A model generated the notes under the pieces. It was not told the origin of the DNA. It worked only from the letters and a program-made list of their open reading frames with translations, and ran no database searches. From CAZDXJ01 sp964509475 (GTDB lineage Bacteria; Pseudomonadota; Gammaproteobacteria; Methylococcales; Methylomonadaceae), in contig CAZDXJ010000003.1 of NCBI GenBank assembly GCA_964509475.1, positions 8,348 to 72,347 on the forward strand: a stretch of DNA of 64,000 nucleotides, given 5' to 3'. Positions 15,852-25,244 of the stretch are shown in pieces (within the stretch, counting starts at the first letter, position 1; the number at the start of each line of letters is the position of its first letter). Position numbers and translations under genes: made by a program.

Positions 15852-16976
15852 TCAGACCAGACTCAATAAAATACCTGCCGCAACTGCCGAACCGATAACC
15901 CCGGCGACATTCGGTCCCATCGCATGCATCAGCAAAAAATTATGCGGATTATTTTCCAGACCAACCTTGTTGGCAACCCGCGCCGCCATTGGCACAGCCG
16001 AAACCCCGGCGGCACCAATCAATGGATTGATGGGGGTATGACTGAATTTATTGAGAACCTTGGCCATCAATACACCGGCTGCGGTGCCAATGCAAAAAGC
16101 AATCGCCCCTAATCCCAAAATCCCCAGCGTTTCAATTTGTAAAAACTTATGCGCGCTGAGTTTGGAACCCACCGACAAACCCAGGAAAATCGTAACGATA
16201 TTAATCAATTCATTTTGCGAGGTTTTACTCAAACGCTCGACAACACCGCAAGCATTCATCAAATTACCGAGTGCAAACATACCCACCAGCGGCGCCGCCG
16301 AAGGCAAAAGCATTGCGCAAAGCGTAATCAACATAAGCGGAAAAACAATTTTCTCGGTTTTGGAAACCTCGCGCAATTGCTGCATTTCAATACAACGTTC
16401 CGCTTCTGTAGTCAAAGCCCGCATAATCGGCGGCTGAATCAACGGCACCAGAGCCATATAAGAATAGGCCGCAACCGCAATGGCACCCAACAAATCCGGC
16501 GCCAGTTTCGATGCGACGTAAATTGCCGTCGGCCCATCGGCACCGCCAATAATGGCGATGGCGGCGGCATCTTTAAGAGAGAAAGCCAAACCCGGCACGC
16601 TGTTCAATGCCAAAGCGCCCAGCAAGGTCGCAAAAATCCCGAATTGGGCGGCAGCACCCAGCAGCAAGGTTTTGGGGTTGGCCAGCATCGGGCCAAAATC
16701 GGTCAAGGCGCCGACCCCCATGAAAATGAGCAACGGAAAAATGCCCGATTTAATCCCGAAATACAGATAGTGCAATATGCCACCTTCATCGGCAATACCG
16801 GCTACCGGAATATTACTGAGTATGGCACCAAACCCGATCGGCAACAGCAGCAAGGGTTCAAAGCCTTTTTTAATCGCCAAAAACAGAAGCAAAAAACCAA
16901 CCAGCATCATAAAGCACTGGCCGGCTGTAAAATTATACAATCCCGTGCTTTGCCATAATAAGATGAGTTTTTCCAT
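15852..16976 (-). CDS. oadB: oxaloacetate decarboxylase beta subunit, Na+ pump
   Basis: Integral membrane subunit that decarboxylates carboxybiotin and couples it to Na+ export. The 374 residues form about nine to eleven hydrophobic segments. Family motifs include GGADGPTAIYVASKLAPDLL (with the essential Asp), YSYMALVPLIQPPIMRALTT and the C-terminal NPLIGAAGVSAVPMAARVAN with HAMGPNVAGVIGSA. It is somewhat shorter than the enterobacterial protein (about 430), like other gammaproteobacterial homologues with a trimmed cytoplasmic loop. Last gene of oadG-oadA-oadB. Confidence 0.95.
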   Translation of the reverse strand: MEKLILLWQSTGLYNFTAGQCFMMLVGFLLLFLAIKKGFEPLLLLPIGFGAILSNIPVAGIADEGGILHYLYFGIKSGIFPLLIFMGVGALTDFGPMLANPKTLLLGAAAQFGIFATLLGALALNSVPGLAFSLKDAAAIAIIGGADGPTAIYVASKLAPDLLGAIAVAAYSYMALVPLIQPPIMRALTTEAERCIEMQQLREVSKTEKIVFPLMLITLCAMLLPSAAPLVGMFALGNLMNACGVVERLSKTSQNELINIVTIFLGLSVGSKLSAHKFLQIETLGILGLGAIAFCIGTAAGVLMAKVLNKFSHTPINPLIGAAGVSAVPMAARVANKVGLENNPHNFLLMHAMGPNVAGVIGSAVAAGILLSLV

Positions 16977-17016
16977 AGATAGATTCTTTAATCGTGTGAC
17001 CCAAACAACGGTTTAT

Positions 17017-18777
17017 TTAAAGCAAGAGCAAAACATCACCCACTTTGACGGCATCACCTTCCTTGACATTGAGAGCACTCACCGTTCCAGACAATTTTGC
17101 ACGCACTTCGGTCTCCATTTTCATTGCTTCCATGATCACGACAATATCGCCTTCAGCGACGGCCGAACCCACCTGGACATTGATTTTGAGTATATTACCC
17201 GCCATTGGCGCCTCGATGGCACTGCCGCTGCTGACGACAGGTTCTGCCGGCGCCGGCTGAATATCGAGTGCCTGATCGCCCGGTCCTACGACAACATTGA
17301 AATTTTTGCCATCGACATTAACCGAATAACGTTCGGTAGCGTGTATTGTGTTATCGTTGCGGTTCGCAGCCTGGGGTTTCGGATCGGGTTCTTTTTCAAA
17401 AGCATCGGGGGTGTCACGATTGGTCAGAAATTTCCATCCGGTTTGCGCGAAAAGCCCATAAATCAAGGCCTCTTCTTCAATATTATTGGATAAGCTTACG
17501 CCCTCGCTGTTCGCTTTTTGTTTCACTTCAGCGATCAAATTATCCATTTCCGGCTCCAGCAAATCGGCCGGCCGGCAAGTGATCGGCGCGCTACCTTCGA
17601 GAACACGCGCTTGCAAGGCTTTGTCAAGCGGCGCCGGCGCCGCACCATATTCACCTTTTAGCACCCCAGCGGTTTCCTTGGTGATGGTTTTATAGCGTTC
17701 ACCACTGATAACATTCAGAACCGCCTGGGTACCGACGATTTGTGAGGTCGGCGTCACCAACGGAATATAACCCAGATCCTTGCGCACCCGGGGAATCTCT
17801 TGCAATACCTCATCGAATTTATCAAGCGCTCCCTGTTCCTTGAGCTGGTTTTCCATATTGGTCAACATGCCGCCAGGAACTTGTGACGTCAGTATGCGGC
17901 TGTCGATCCCTTTCAGACTGCCTTCGAATTGCGCGTATTTTTTGCGCACATCGCGCCAATAAGCGGCAATCTCCTCAAGCTGTTTAAGGTTTAGACCGGT
18001 ATCACGCTCTGTATCCTGCAAACAGGCGACAATCGTCTCGGTCGGGCTGTGGCCATAGGTCATGCTCATTGAGGAAATCGCCGTATCCACATTGTCAACG
18101 CCCGCTTCGGCCGCTTTGATCAAAGTTGGAACACTCAAACCGGTAGTTGCATGGCAGTGCAGATGCACCGGCAAATCCGTACTTTGCTTGAGCCGCTGCA
18201 CCAATTCAAAAGCCTCATAGGGTTTCAGCAATCCGGCCATATCCTTGATACAAATCGAATGTGCCCCCATGTCTTCGATTTGCTTGCCCAGATCAACCCA
18301 CATATCCATCGTATGCACCGGGCTGGTGGTGTAAGACAGCGTGCCTTGGGCATGGGCATCGGTATTGAGCACCGCTTCAACCGCACGTTTGATATTACGC
18401 ATATCGTTCATCGCATCAAAAATGCGAAACACATCGATACCATTCACTGCACAACGTTCGACAAATTTATCAACCACATCATCGGCATAATGCCGGTAAC
18501 CCAAAATATTCTGGCCGCGAAACAACATTTGTTGCGGCGTTTTCGGCATGGCCGCTTTCAATAACCGCAACCGCTCCCAGGGATCTTCGCCAAGATAACG
18601 AATACAGGCATCAAAGGTTGCACCGCCCCAGGATTCAATAGACCAATAGCCAACCTGATCCAATTTGGAGCAAATCGGTAACATATCGTCGATACGCAAA
18701 CGCGTCGCGAGAATGGATTGATGAGCATCACGCAGTACGACCTCGGTGATACCCAGTGAGGGTTTGTTATTTGCCAT
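17017..18777 (-). CDS. oadA: oxaloacetate decarboxylase alpha subunit with biotinyl domain
   Basis: Carboxyltransferase that moves CO2 from oxaloacetate to biotin. An HMGL-like TIM barrel opens with LGITEVVLRDAHQSILATRL (metal-site Asp), then ESWGGATFDACIRYLGEDPW and the metal-binding HLHCHATTGLSVPT. The conserved carboxylase domain follows, then a Pro/Ala-rich linker (about residues 500-520) and a C-terminal biotinyl domain with EAMKMETEV, biotin Lys at about 553. Full length at 586. AGGAG precedes the ATG at good spacing. The same domain set occurs in pyruvate carboxylase subunit B, but flanking oadG and oadB make the decarboxylase pump the better call. Confidence 0.95.
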   Translation of the reverse strand: MANNKPSLGITEVVLRDAHQSILATRLRIDDMLPICSKLDQVGYWSIESWGGATFDACIRYLGEDPWERLRLLKAAMPKTPQQMLFRGQNILGYRHYADDVVDKFVERCAVNGIDVFRIFDAMNDMRNIKRAVEAVLNTDAHAQGTLSYTTSPVHTMDMWVDLGKQIEDMGAHSICIKDMAGLLKPYEAFELVQRLKQSTDLPVHLHCHATTGLSVPTLIKAAEAGVDNVDTAISSMSMTYGHSPTETIVACLQDTERDTGLNLKQLEEIAAYWRDVRKKYAQFEGSLKGIDSRILTSQVPGGMLTNMENQLKEQGALDKFDEVLQEIPRVRKDLGYIPLVTPTSQIVGTQAVLNVISGERYKTITKETAGVLKGEYGAAPAPLDKALQARVLEGSAPITCRPADLLEPEMDNLIAEVKQKANSEGVSLSNNIEEEALIYGLFAQTGWKFLTNRDTPDAFEKEPDPKPQAANRNDNTIHATERYSVNVDGKNFNVVVGPGDQALDIQPAPAEPVVSSGSAIEAPMAGNILKINVQVGSAVAEGDIVVIMEAMKMETEVRAKLSGTVSALNVKEGDAVKVGDVLLLL

Positions 18778-18862
18778 TTACAGTTTCTCCTAGACCTTTT
18801 TGGGCCTTATCGCTTTACCTTTTGGGTAAGAGAGTCTCCGGGCAACAAGCGTTGTAAACCGC

Positions 18863-19102
18863 TTATCGATGCTTTGCCCGATGTTGGTGGATGGCAGCGC
18901 TAATCGCCGCAATGATACGTTGTTCGTTTACCGCCGGCGAACCGGATGATCCATTCTGTAGAGCGGGCGGCTCGGGAAAAAAACGCAGTATGATAGCCGA
19001 CATCAAATTGACGGCAACAATCAGCATGACCAGAAACAGGAACACAATTCCCATCCCGATCCACATCAGCTCTATTCCGGCACTGAGTTGTTCAATCATC
19101 AA
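18863..19102 (-). CDS. oadG: oxaloacetate decarboxylase gamma subunit
   Basis: A 79-residue one-helix protein that assembles the alpha and beta subunits and contributes to Zn2+ binding. The membrane helix is about residues 12-35 (GIELMWIGMGIVFLFLVMLI). The C-terminus ends IIAAISAAIHQHRAKHR, a His-rich tail typical of OadG. First gene of the oad unit, 85 bp before oadA. Confidence 0.88.
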   Translation of the reverse strand: MMIEQLSAGIELMWIGMGIVFLFLVMLIVAVNLMSAIILRFFPEPPALQNGSSGSPAVNEQRIIAAISAAIHQHRAKHR

Positions 19103-19206
19103 TGTTATAAGTAATTAAAATATTCAACCCGTCATTATCTATGAAACAATGGATTTTATCAATCCAATACCTGACCTTATCACACAGTATTTGCTGGAAA
19201 CTTCAT

Positions 19207-19277
19207 TTAACCCAGCCTTGTCATTGTAGGGCCATACGGCTACAACTTATATAGTTTATCTGACAAAGCTGGGTTAA
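19207..19277. repeat. 71-bp inverted repeat with nested hairpin
   Basis: TTAACCCAGCCTTGTCA and TGACAAAGCTGGGTTAA are 17-bp arms with one mismatch. Immediately inside the left arm, TTGTAG and CTACAA form a second stem. It lies 3 bp past the tpx stop and upstream of oadG. It could be a small mobile repeat or a strong transcript 3' end; there is no T run. Confidence 0.6.
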
Positions 19278-19280
19278 TTC

Positions 19281-19775
19281 TTATAATGCCGCCAGAACCG
19301 CCTCATAATCCGGCTCATCGGCAATTTCATGCACCAACTGGGTATAAACCACGTTATCCTGCTCATCGATAACAATAACCGCCCTGGCCAGCAAACCAGC
19401 CAAAAAGGTATCGATCAATTTGACGCCGTAATCCTCGGCGAAACGGGAACGAAAACAGGAAAGGGGGTCGATGTCCGTCAAACCTTCCGCACCGCAAAAA
19501 CGGCTTTGCGCAAAGGGCAGATCCGCAGAGATCACCAGGACCGCGGTATTTTGCAATCGTGCCGCCTTTTGGTTGAATTTTCGGGTTGACAACGCACAAG
19601 TTGGTGTATCCAGACTGGGAACCGTCATGAGCAGCTTTTTTTTACCCGCCCAGTTTTTCAACGATACTTCCTTTAACTTGTTGTTCACCAATACAAAATC
19701 CGGAGCTGGATGACCCAGCGCCGGTAATTCACCCGATGTATTGAGCGGTTTTCCTTGAATTGCAATCGTCGCCAT
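19281..19775 (-). CDS. tpx: thiol peroxidase Tpx
   Basis: Atypical 2-Cys peroxiredoxin reducing hydroperoxides with thioredoxin. The peroxidatic Cys60 is in PSLDTPTCALSTRKFN and the resolving Cys94 in SRFCGAEGL, the spacing expected for Tpx. The N-terminus (IQGKPLNTSGELPALGHPAP) and C-terminus (VYTQLVHEIADEPDYEAVLA) are typical. 164 residues. It starts 4 bp after der and is probably co-transcribed with it, an unusual partner. Confidence 0.95.
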   Translation of the reverse strand: MATIAIQGKPLNTSGELPALGHPAPDFVLVNNKLKEVSLKNWAGKKKLLMTVPSLDTPTCALSTRKFNQKAARLQNTAVLVISADLPFAQSRFCGAEGLTDIDPLSCFRSRFAEDYGVKLIDTFLAGLLARAVIVIDEQDNVVYTQLVHEIADEPDYEAVLAAL

Positions 19776-19779
19776 GTAG

Positions 19780-21180
19780 TTACCTGTTTTTTTTGATTTT
19801 TGCCTGTTTTGAAATTCTTTTCGGTACGGGTTTACCCGCCCTGGCCGGCCTTTTGGCCCGGCTTTGAAAGGGATTATCGGAACTGCGAAATTCGATACGC
19901 ACCGGCGTACCCTGCAAGCGCAGCTTGCCGCGGAAAAAATTGATCAGATAACGCCGGTAGGCATCGGGCAAGGCCTCGGTCTGGTTACCATGAATCACGA
20001 CAATGGGTGGATTATGGCCGCCCTGATGAGCATATTTCAATTTGATGCGCCGGCCTCTCACCAACGGCGGTTGATGGGCTTCGACCGCCTCTTTCAGATA
20101 ATTCGTCAACGCCGACGTGGACATATCGGCCATAGCCGCCTGATACAGGCTGAACACCACATCAAATAAACTACCCACGCCACTGCCGTGCAAGGCAGAG
20201 ACCGGATGTTTTTCGGCAAAATCCAGAAACGGCAGCTTGACATCGATTTGCCGCTTGATTTTTTGCTTTTGGTCAAAACTGAGACCATCCCATTTGTTCA
20301 GCCCGATAATCAACGCCCGGCCTGCTTCCAGCACCTGACCCAACAAATGACAATCCTGGTCGGTTATGCCTTCGCTGGCATCGATCAGATAAATCACCAC
20401 ATGGGCTTTTTCAATAGCCTGCAATGCCTTGATGACACTGAATTTTTCGATTGTCTGGGATATTCTGGCACGCCGGCGCATACCGGCGGTATCAATTAAG
20501 GTAAATTGCTGGCCTTTACGTTCGAACGGAATATAAATGCTGTCCCGGGTTGTTCCCGGCTGATCATAAACAACAACCCGTTCTTCACCCAGCAGCCGGT
20601 TGACCAGTGTGGATTTACCGACATTGGGCCGCCCCACGACCGCAATAGCGATACCTTGCTCGACCGGCGCCTGCACTTCATGGCTTGCGGGTACAAAATC
20701 GTCAATACGCCGAACCAATTCGACAACCCCGCGCCCATGACTGGCGGCAATCAATACCGGCTCCCCCAAGGCCAATGAATAAAAATCCATCATCGCCAGT
20801 TCGATATTGATGCCATCAATCTTGTTGAGCACCAGCAGCACCGGCTTGTCCTGTTTGCGCAACATTTCCGCAATGGCCTGATCGGAAGCACACAAGCCCG
20901 CACGCGCATCAACCAGAAAAAAAATGACATCTGCCTCTTGCAGGGCTATCTGAACCTGACGCCTGGCGGAACTATCGATACCGTCTTTTGCATCCGTGAT
21001 ACCGCCGGTATCGACCAGGATACAATCACGCTCGCCGCGTTTAATCCGTCCATATTGGCGATCCCGGGTCAGACCCGGAAAATCCGCGACCAGAGCATCA
21101 CGGCTACGGGTCAGATAATTGAACAAGGTCGATTTGCCAACATTAGGCCGCCCCACCAAGGCGATAACCGGTAACATCAT
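19780..21180 (-). CDS. der: ribosome-assembly GTPase Der
   Basis: Tandem-GTPase factor for 50S maturation. The first G domain begins PVIALVGRPNVGKSTLFN with DTGGI and NKID; the second begins IAIAVVGRPNVGKSTLVN with DTAGM and NKWD. The KH-like C-terminal domain (about residues 355-440) contains RRIKLKYAHQGGHNPP. The basic tail KPVPKRISKQAKIKKNR is normal. 466 residues. The start overlaps the bamB stop (ATGA). Confidence 0.97.
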   Translation of the reverse strand: MMLPVIALVGRPNVGKSTLFNYLTRSRDALVADFPGLTRDRQYGRIKRGERDCILVDTGGITDAKDGIDSSARRQVQIALQEADVIFFLVDARAGLCASDQAIAEMLRKQDKPVLLVLNKIDGINIELAMMDFYSLALGEPVLIAASHGRGVVELVRRIDDFVPASHEVQAPVEQGIAIAVVGRPNVGKSTLVNRLLGEERVVVYDQPGTTRDSIYIPFERKGQQFTLIDTAGMRRRARISQTIEKFSVIKALQAIEKAHVVIYLIDASEGITDQDCHLLGQVLEAGRALIIGLNKWDGLSFDQKQKIKRQIDVKLPFLDFAEKHPVSALHGSGVGSLFDVVFSLYQAAMADMSTSALTNYLKEAVEAHQPPLVRGRRIKLKYAHQGGHNPPIVVIHGNQTEALPDAYRRYLINFFRGKLRLQGTPVRIEFRSSDNPFQSRAKRPARAGKPVPKRISKQAKIKKNR

Positions 21181-22388
21181 GGCGCTTGCACCCGCAATGC
21201 GGCCAAAGCCCCATCACTGGCATAAACATAAACCACGCCATCGACAACCTGCGGCCTTGCCAAAACCGGACTGTCACTGATCTGTACCCGCCCCAACTGA
21301 CGGCCATCGGCTTTGGAAAGCCAGTGCACATAACCTTCAAAATCGGCGACGACAACATATTCATCGTAAACCACGGGTCCCGTCAACGCCCGGCGATGTA
21401 AAGCCCTTTGCTTCCACAACGACGCTCCATTGCGCAAATCCAGTTGCCAGACATCACTATCGACATCGGTCACATATAAATACCGCCAGTCCACGGCTAG
21501 GCCGGCATAGCAAGACAGGTTCTGATTGCGCCACAATACTGTACCGTCATCGCTCAACAAGGCGCTGATACCGCCATGATAAGCGGCAATGAATACGACG
21601 CCTTCGGCCGCAACCGGATCCGCCACCAAATCCACCAACCTTTCCACTTCGGAACGCCCTTTAGGGATGGCAATACTGGTTTCCCATAATTGTTTGCCAT
21701 CGCTTAATCGCAAGGCAATGGCCTTGCCATTGGCGTAACCGTTCACAATCCGGTTCGTTTCGATAACCGGCGTTGCCGCACCGCGTATACTCAAAGCTGG
21801 AATATTTTTTTCAAACACCCAAATCTCACCGCCATCGTCTTCACGCAACGCAAAAACCTTGCCATCAACCGTGCGCACAATAACAATACCCTCGGCAACC
21901 ACAGGCACAGACAGAACTTCACTGGAAACCCGGGTTTGCCACAACACTTCACCGCTTTGCTTGCTCAAGGCCACGACCTGGGCATTACTGTCGCCTACAA
22001 TCAAAACCTCATTACCCAGGCCCGGTCCTGCCGATAACAACAAATCGGTCTCAACTTGCCAAATCAAATCCCCACTCAATGCATCACGCGCCTCGACCAC
22101 GCCGTCCCGATCCGCCGCATAAATGAAACCGGCATCGACGGCGGGTATCAATTTTACGGCTTGTTGTTCATAGCCATCACCGATATCTTGCTGCCAAAGT
22201 GTATCAATTTGCACTTCCGCTTCATAATCGACCAATTCGTTCGGTGGCTCGCTATTATCCTCGCCCCCCAACAGCGAATTGGAAAAATCCGTGACCGCTT
22301 CCCAAGCCGCGCAACCACTCAGACTGAGCGTTGACAAGAGCCCTATCAATACGGCCAGGACATAACGTTGACAAGCAATAATTTTCAT
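21177..22388 (-). CDS. bamB: outer-membrane assembly lipoprotein BamB
   Basis: WD40/PQQ-like beta-propeller lipoprotein of the BAM complex. The signal peptide AVLIGLLSTLSLSGCAAW has a clear lipobox (LSGC). Eight propeller blades follow, with repeated SGEVLWQ, DGGEIWVFE, DGKQLWETS, DGTVLWRNQ and NGASLWKQR motifs; the fold ends YASDGALAALRV. 403 residues. It sits in the conserved hisS-yfgM-bamB-der order. Confidence 0.95.
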   Translation of the reverse strand: MKIIACQRYVLAVLIGLLSTLSLSGCAAWEAVTDFSNSLLGGEDNSEPPNELVDYEAEVQIDTLWQQDIGDGYEQQAVKLIPAVDAGFIYAADRDGVVEARDALSGDLIWQVETDLLLSAGPGLGNEVLIVGDSNAQVVALSKQSGEVLWQTRVSSEVLSVPVVAEGIVIVRTVDGKVFALREDDGGEIWVFEKNIPALSIRGAATPVIETNRIVNGYANGKAIALRLSDGKQLWETSIAIPKGRSEVERLVDLVADPVAAEGVVFIAAYHGGISALLSDDGTVLWRNQNLSCYAGLAVDWRYLYVTDVDSDVWQLDLRNGASLWKQRALHRRALTGPVVYDEYVVVADFEGYVHWLSKADGRQLGRVQISDSPVLARPQVVDGVVYVYASDGALAALRVQAP

Positions 22389-22410
22389 GAGTTATCACAT
22401 CCGCCAGCCA

Positions 22411-23058
22411 TCAGGATGGGTTTTCAAGTAATTTCGGCGCCGTCAAATCATCAATTTTATATTGCAGCAAGGGCGAGGTTTGCCCGGCTCTTAACGCGTT
22501 CTGATAGGCTGTACGCGCTTGCCCCGGACGTTGCAAGGCAACGTAAAAATCGCCTTTTAATTCTTCATATTGGCCATTGAACGCCTGACTGGACTGCGGA
22601 TCGATTTCAGCGATTTTCTGCAGCCCTTGTTCATACTCACCTGTCGCCAGCAACAAACGCAACAGACGAATGCTTGCAACATTTTTCAAGGCACTGTCCG
22701 CTTTAGCCGTCAACGATTGCAAAACCTGTTTGGCCGATTCCAAATCGTCCGTCGCAACCTGGGCTTTGGCCTGAAACAGTTTTCCATAAAGCGCATAAGG
22801 GGTGGATGCGTATTGTTCATCCAGACGCTGGGCAATTTTATTGACTGACTCGTACTGGTTTTTCTTGGCCGCGCTCAACAACTCTTCATACAAGGCGGAA
22901 GCCTTCAAACGGGTGTCCTGTTGATAGCCTTGCCAGAAATTCCAACCAGCAATAATAATAAGCCCACCAACCAAACCACTGATAACGGAATTGGCATTTT
23001 TTTGCCACCATTTTTTTAAAGCATCGATTTGCTGCTCTTCAGTTTCATAAAGCTCCAC
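22411..23058 (-). CDS. yfgM: YfgM-like ancillary SecYEG/BamB-partner protein
   Basis: A single-pass inner-membrane protein with a periplasmic TPR-like domain, known in E. coli to contact SecYEG and PpiD. The N-terminal cytoplasmic helix ETEEQQIDALKKWWQKNANS and the membrane helix VISGLVGGLIIIAGWNFWQG are classic for the family (DUF2133/TPR_21). The rest (about 180 residues) is helical repeats. It starts 1 bp after hisS ends. Confidence 0.9.
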   Translation of the reverse strand: MELYETEEQQIDALKKWWQKNANSVISGLVGGLIIIAGWNFWQGYQQDTRLKASALYEELLSAAKKNQYESVNKIAQRLDEQYASTPYALYGKLFQAKAQVATDDLESAKQVLQSLTAKADSALKNVASIRLLRLLLATGEYEQGLQKIAEIDPQSSQAFNGQYEELKGDFYVALQRPGQARTAYQNALRAGQTSPLLQYKIDDLTAPKLLENPS

Positions 23059-23059
23059 G

Positions 23060-24343
23060 TTACCCCTCCTGTTTCAATATTGTTTTCAAGTAAGCGAGCG
23101 CCTGATCTTGCGTCAAGGTTTGCTGCTCATCACCGCTACGCATCGGCTTGATGCTAACCTGGCCGCTTGCGGCTTCCTCATCACCCAGAATCAGCGCATA
23201 TTCGGTACCGCTTTTATCGGCTTTTTTAAACTGGCTTTTGAAACTGCCGCCACCGCAATGCATCACCAGCGATATAGCGGGCAGTTCATCGCGGATGCGT
23301 TCGGCAAGCTGAAGGCCGGTTTTCTCGGCCAACGCACCAACCTGAATCAGATACAAATTGACCGCTTGTCCGGTTTGCGGGGCATCGGACATTGCCAGCA
23401 AAGCCAACAAGCGCTCCATACCCATGGCAAAACCAATCGCTGTATTCGCCCGACCGCCTAATTGTTCTATCAGCTGATCATAGCGACCACCGGCACAGAC
23501 CGTGCCTTGCGCACCCAAGGCATCGGTAACCCATTCAAATACTGTTTTACCATAATAATCCAGACCCCGAACCAAACGGCTGTTTACGACATAATCAACA
23601 CCCGACAGCTCAAGCCGTTGCAACACGCCCTCAAAATGCGCCCGGCTGTCTTTGCCAAGATAATCCATCAATACCGGCGCTTCGGCGATCAAATCCTGCA
23701 TCTGCGGATTTTTGCTGTCCAGAATACGCAAGGGATTGGTTTGCAGGCGGCGTAAACTGTCTTCATCCAGCCGTGCTTTGTGTGCTTTGAAGTAATCCAC
23801 CAAAACTTCGCGGTAACGCATGCGCTCTTGCAGCGTTCCCAGGGTATTAATCTGTAACTGTAATTTGTCCGCGATATGCAGCCGCTTCCATAACCGCGCC
23901 GACACCAAAATAATCTCCGCATCGACATCCGGCCCGGCCATACCATAGGTTTCCACGCCCAGTTGTACAAATTGCCGGTAACGCCCCTTCTGCGGACGCT
24001 CATGCCGGAACATCGGGCCGTAGTACCATAGCCGCTGCACCTGATTGTGCAACAAGCCATGTTCCAGGCAGGCCCTGAGGCAACCCGCCGTGCCTTCCGG
24101 GCGCAAGGTCAGTGAATCGCCATTACGATCATCGAAGGTATACATTTCCTTTTCGACAATATCCGTTACTTCACCGATTGAACGTTTGAACAATTCGGTT
24201 TTTTCGACAATCGGCAAACGGATTTCGCGGTACCCGTAAGCGTTCAATACATCGCGTATGACTTGTTCAACATATTGCCATAAAGCGGTATGCTGCGGTA
24301 ATACATCGTGCATTCCGCGTATTGCCTGAATCTTTTTCGCCAT
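23060..24343 (-). CDS. hisS: histidyl-tRNA synthetase
   Basis: Class II synthetase. MAKKIQAIRGMHDVLPQ opens the catalytic domain. Motif 2 is FRHERPQKGRYRQFVQLGVE, and the His-specific loops RGLDYYGKTVFEWVTDALG and CAGGRYDQLIEQLGG are intact. Motif 3 is AIGFAMGMERLLAL. The anticodon-binding domain follows with the C-terminal SIKPMRSGDEQQTL. 427 residues. It is separated from pilW by about 150 bp; the ispG and rodZ genes often found here in relatives are absent. Confidence 0.97.
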   Translation of the reverse strand: MAKKIQAIRGMHDVLPQHTALWQYVEQVIRDVLNAYGYREIRLPIVEKTELFKRSIGEVTDIVEKEMYTFDDRNGDSLTLRPEGTAGCLRACLEHGLLHNQVQRLWYYGPMFRHERPQKGRYRQFVQLGVETYGMAGPDVDAEIILVSARLWKRLHIADKLQLQINTLGTLQERMRYREVLVDYFKAHKARLDEDSLRRLQTNPLRILDSKNPQMQDLIAEAPVLMDYLGKDSRAHFEGVLQRLELSGVDYVVNSRLVRGLDYYGKTVFEWVTDALGAQGTVCAGGRYDQLIEQLGGRANTAIGFAMGMERLLALLAMSDAPQTGQAVNLYLIQVGALAEKTGLQLAERIRDELPAISLVMHCGGGSFKSQFKKADKSGTEYALILGDEEAASGQVSIKPMRSGDEQQTLTQDQALAYLKTILKQEG

Positions 24344-24491
24344 TTTAATTTAAAAAGAGAAGATACAAAAAATAATATGTTGATGGAAAACCCGCTACCC
24401 GGCCTTTAAAATACGGTATGAAAGCCGACCAAAAACAAGCTAAATCCGTTTACAGTCATTGCCCGGTTTTTGTTCCACACCCATACGACCG

Positions 24492-25244
24492 CTAATTCAG
24501 TCGTTGCGCCTCTTTCGACAGCGGAAACTTTTCCAACAGCGTCGCCTTGTAACGATCGGCTTTTTCGGTATTGCCCAAAGACATTTCGATCAGCATGGCA
24601 TAATAAAGCGTTTTGGGCGTATGCTTGGAACGCGCAAGAAACCTTTCCAAAAAACCTTTGGCCGAAATATAGTTTTTTTTGTCATAACTGACGGCAATCA
24701 TCTGTTGCAAAGCCGGCGCATAATTCGGGTTTTTCTGCAAAGCCTCGCGCAAATAACGTTCCGCCACCCCGGTTTCATTACGGTTATATTTACAAATCCC
24801 GATATTGGTCAACGCAAACCATTTGCGGGTATTCATCGGCGCCGCCAACGCCTCATTCAAATAAACCATGGCCTTATCATACAACCCCTGATCACACAAA
24901 AAGCGTCCATAATTGTTTTTGGCGCTGACATTATCCGGATTCAAATCCAGCGATTGCCCAAAATATTGCTCGGCGCGTTTGGCATCCCCCAGATTCTGAT
25001 ACAGCACGCCCAGGGCATTATGTATTTCGCTGTTGTCCTCATCCAGTTGCAAGGCGTGTTGCAAACGTTGCAAGGCGATCCGGTTTTTACCCAGTTCCAT
25101 ATAGCCCACCCCCATCTGCAAATAATTTTCAGCGATCTCGTGATCCGACTTTTCCTGTTTTTTGTGATCGCTGGATGCACAGGCATTCAGCAACAAGGCA
25201 ACCAGTATCAACATGCGTAACAACACATCAGACCACATGTTCAT
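24492..25244 (-). CDS. pilW: type IV pilus biogenesis/stability protein PilW (PilF)
   Basis: Pilotin lipoprotein needed to assemble the PilQ secretin. MNMWSDVLLRMLILVALLLN then ACASS is a lipoprotein signal with lipobox LNAC. The remainder is six TPR units (for example YLQMGVGYMELGKNRIALQR, HNALGVLYQNLGDAKRAEQY). About 250 residues. The start overlaps the rlmN stop; 25244 and 25238 are both ATG. Longer in-frame extension into rlmN is rejected because it would place the lipobox too deep. Confidence 0.92.
   Translation of the reverse strand: MNMWSDVLLRMLILVALLLNACASSDHKKQEKSDHEIAENYLQMGVGYMELGKNRIALQRLQHALQLDEDNSEIHNALGVLYQNLGDAKRAEQYFGQSLDLNPDNVSAKNNYGRFLCDQGLYDKAMVYLNEALAAPMNTRKWFALTNIGICKYNRNETGVAERYLREALQKNPNYAPALQQMIAVSYDKKNYISAKGFLERFLARSKHTPKTLYYAMLIEMSLGNTEKADRYKATLLEKFPLSKEAQRLN

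Noticed and set aside
17017..18777. Pyruvate carboxylase subunit B as the identity of the alpha-subunit gene
   Set aside because: Flanking oadG and oadB and no biotin carboxylase subunit nearby favour the decarboxylase pump.
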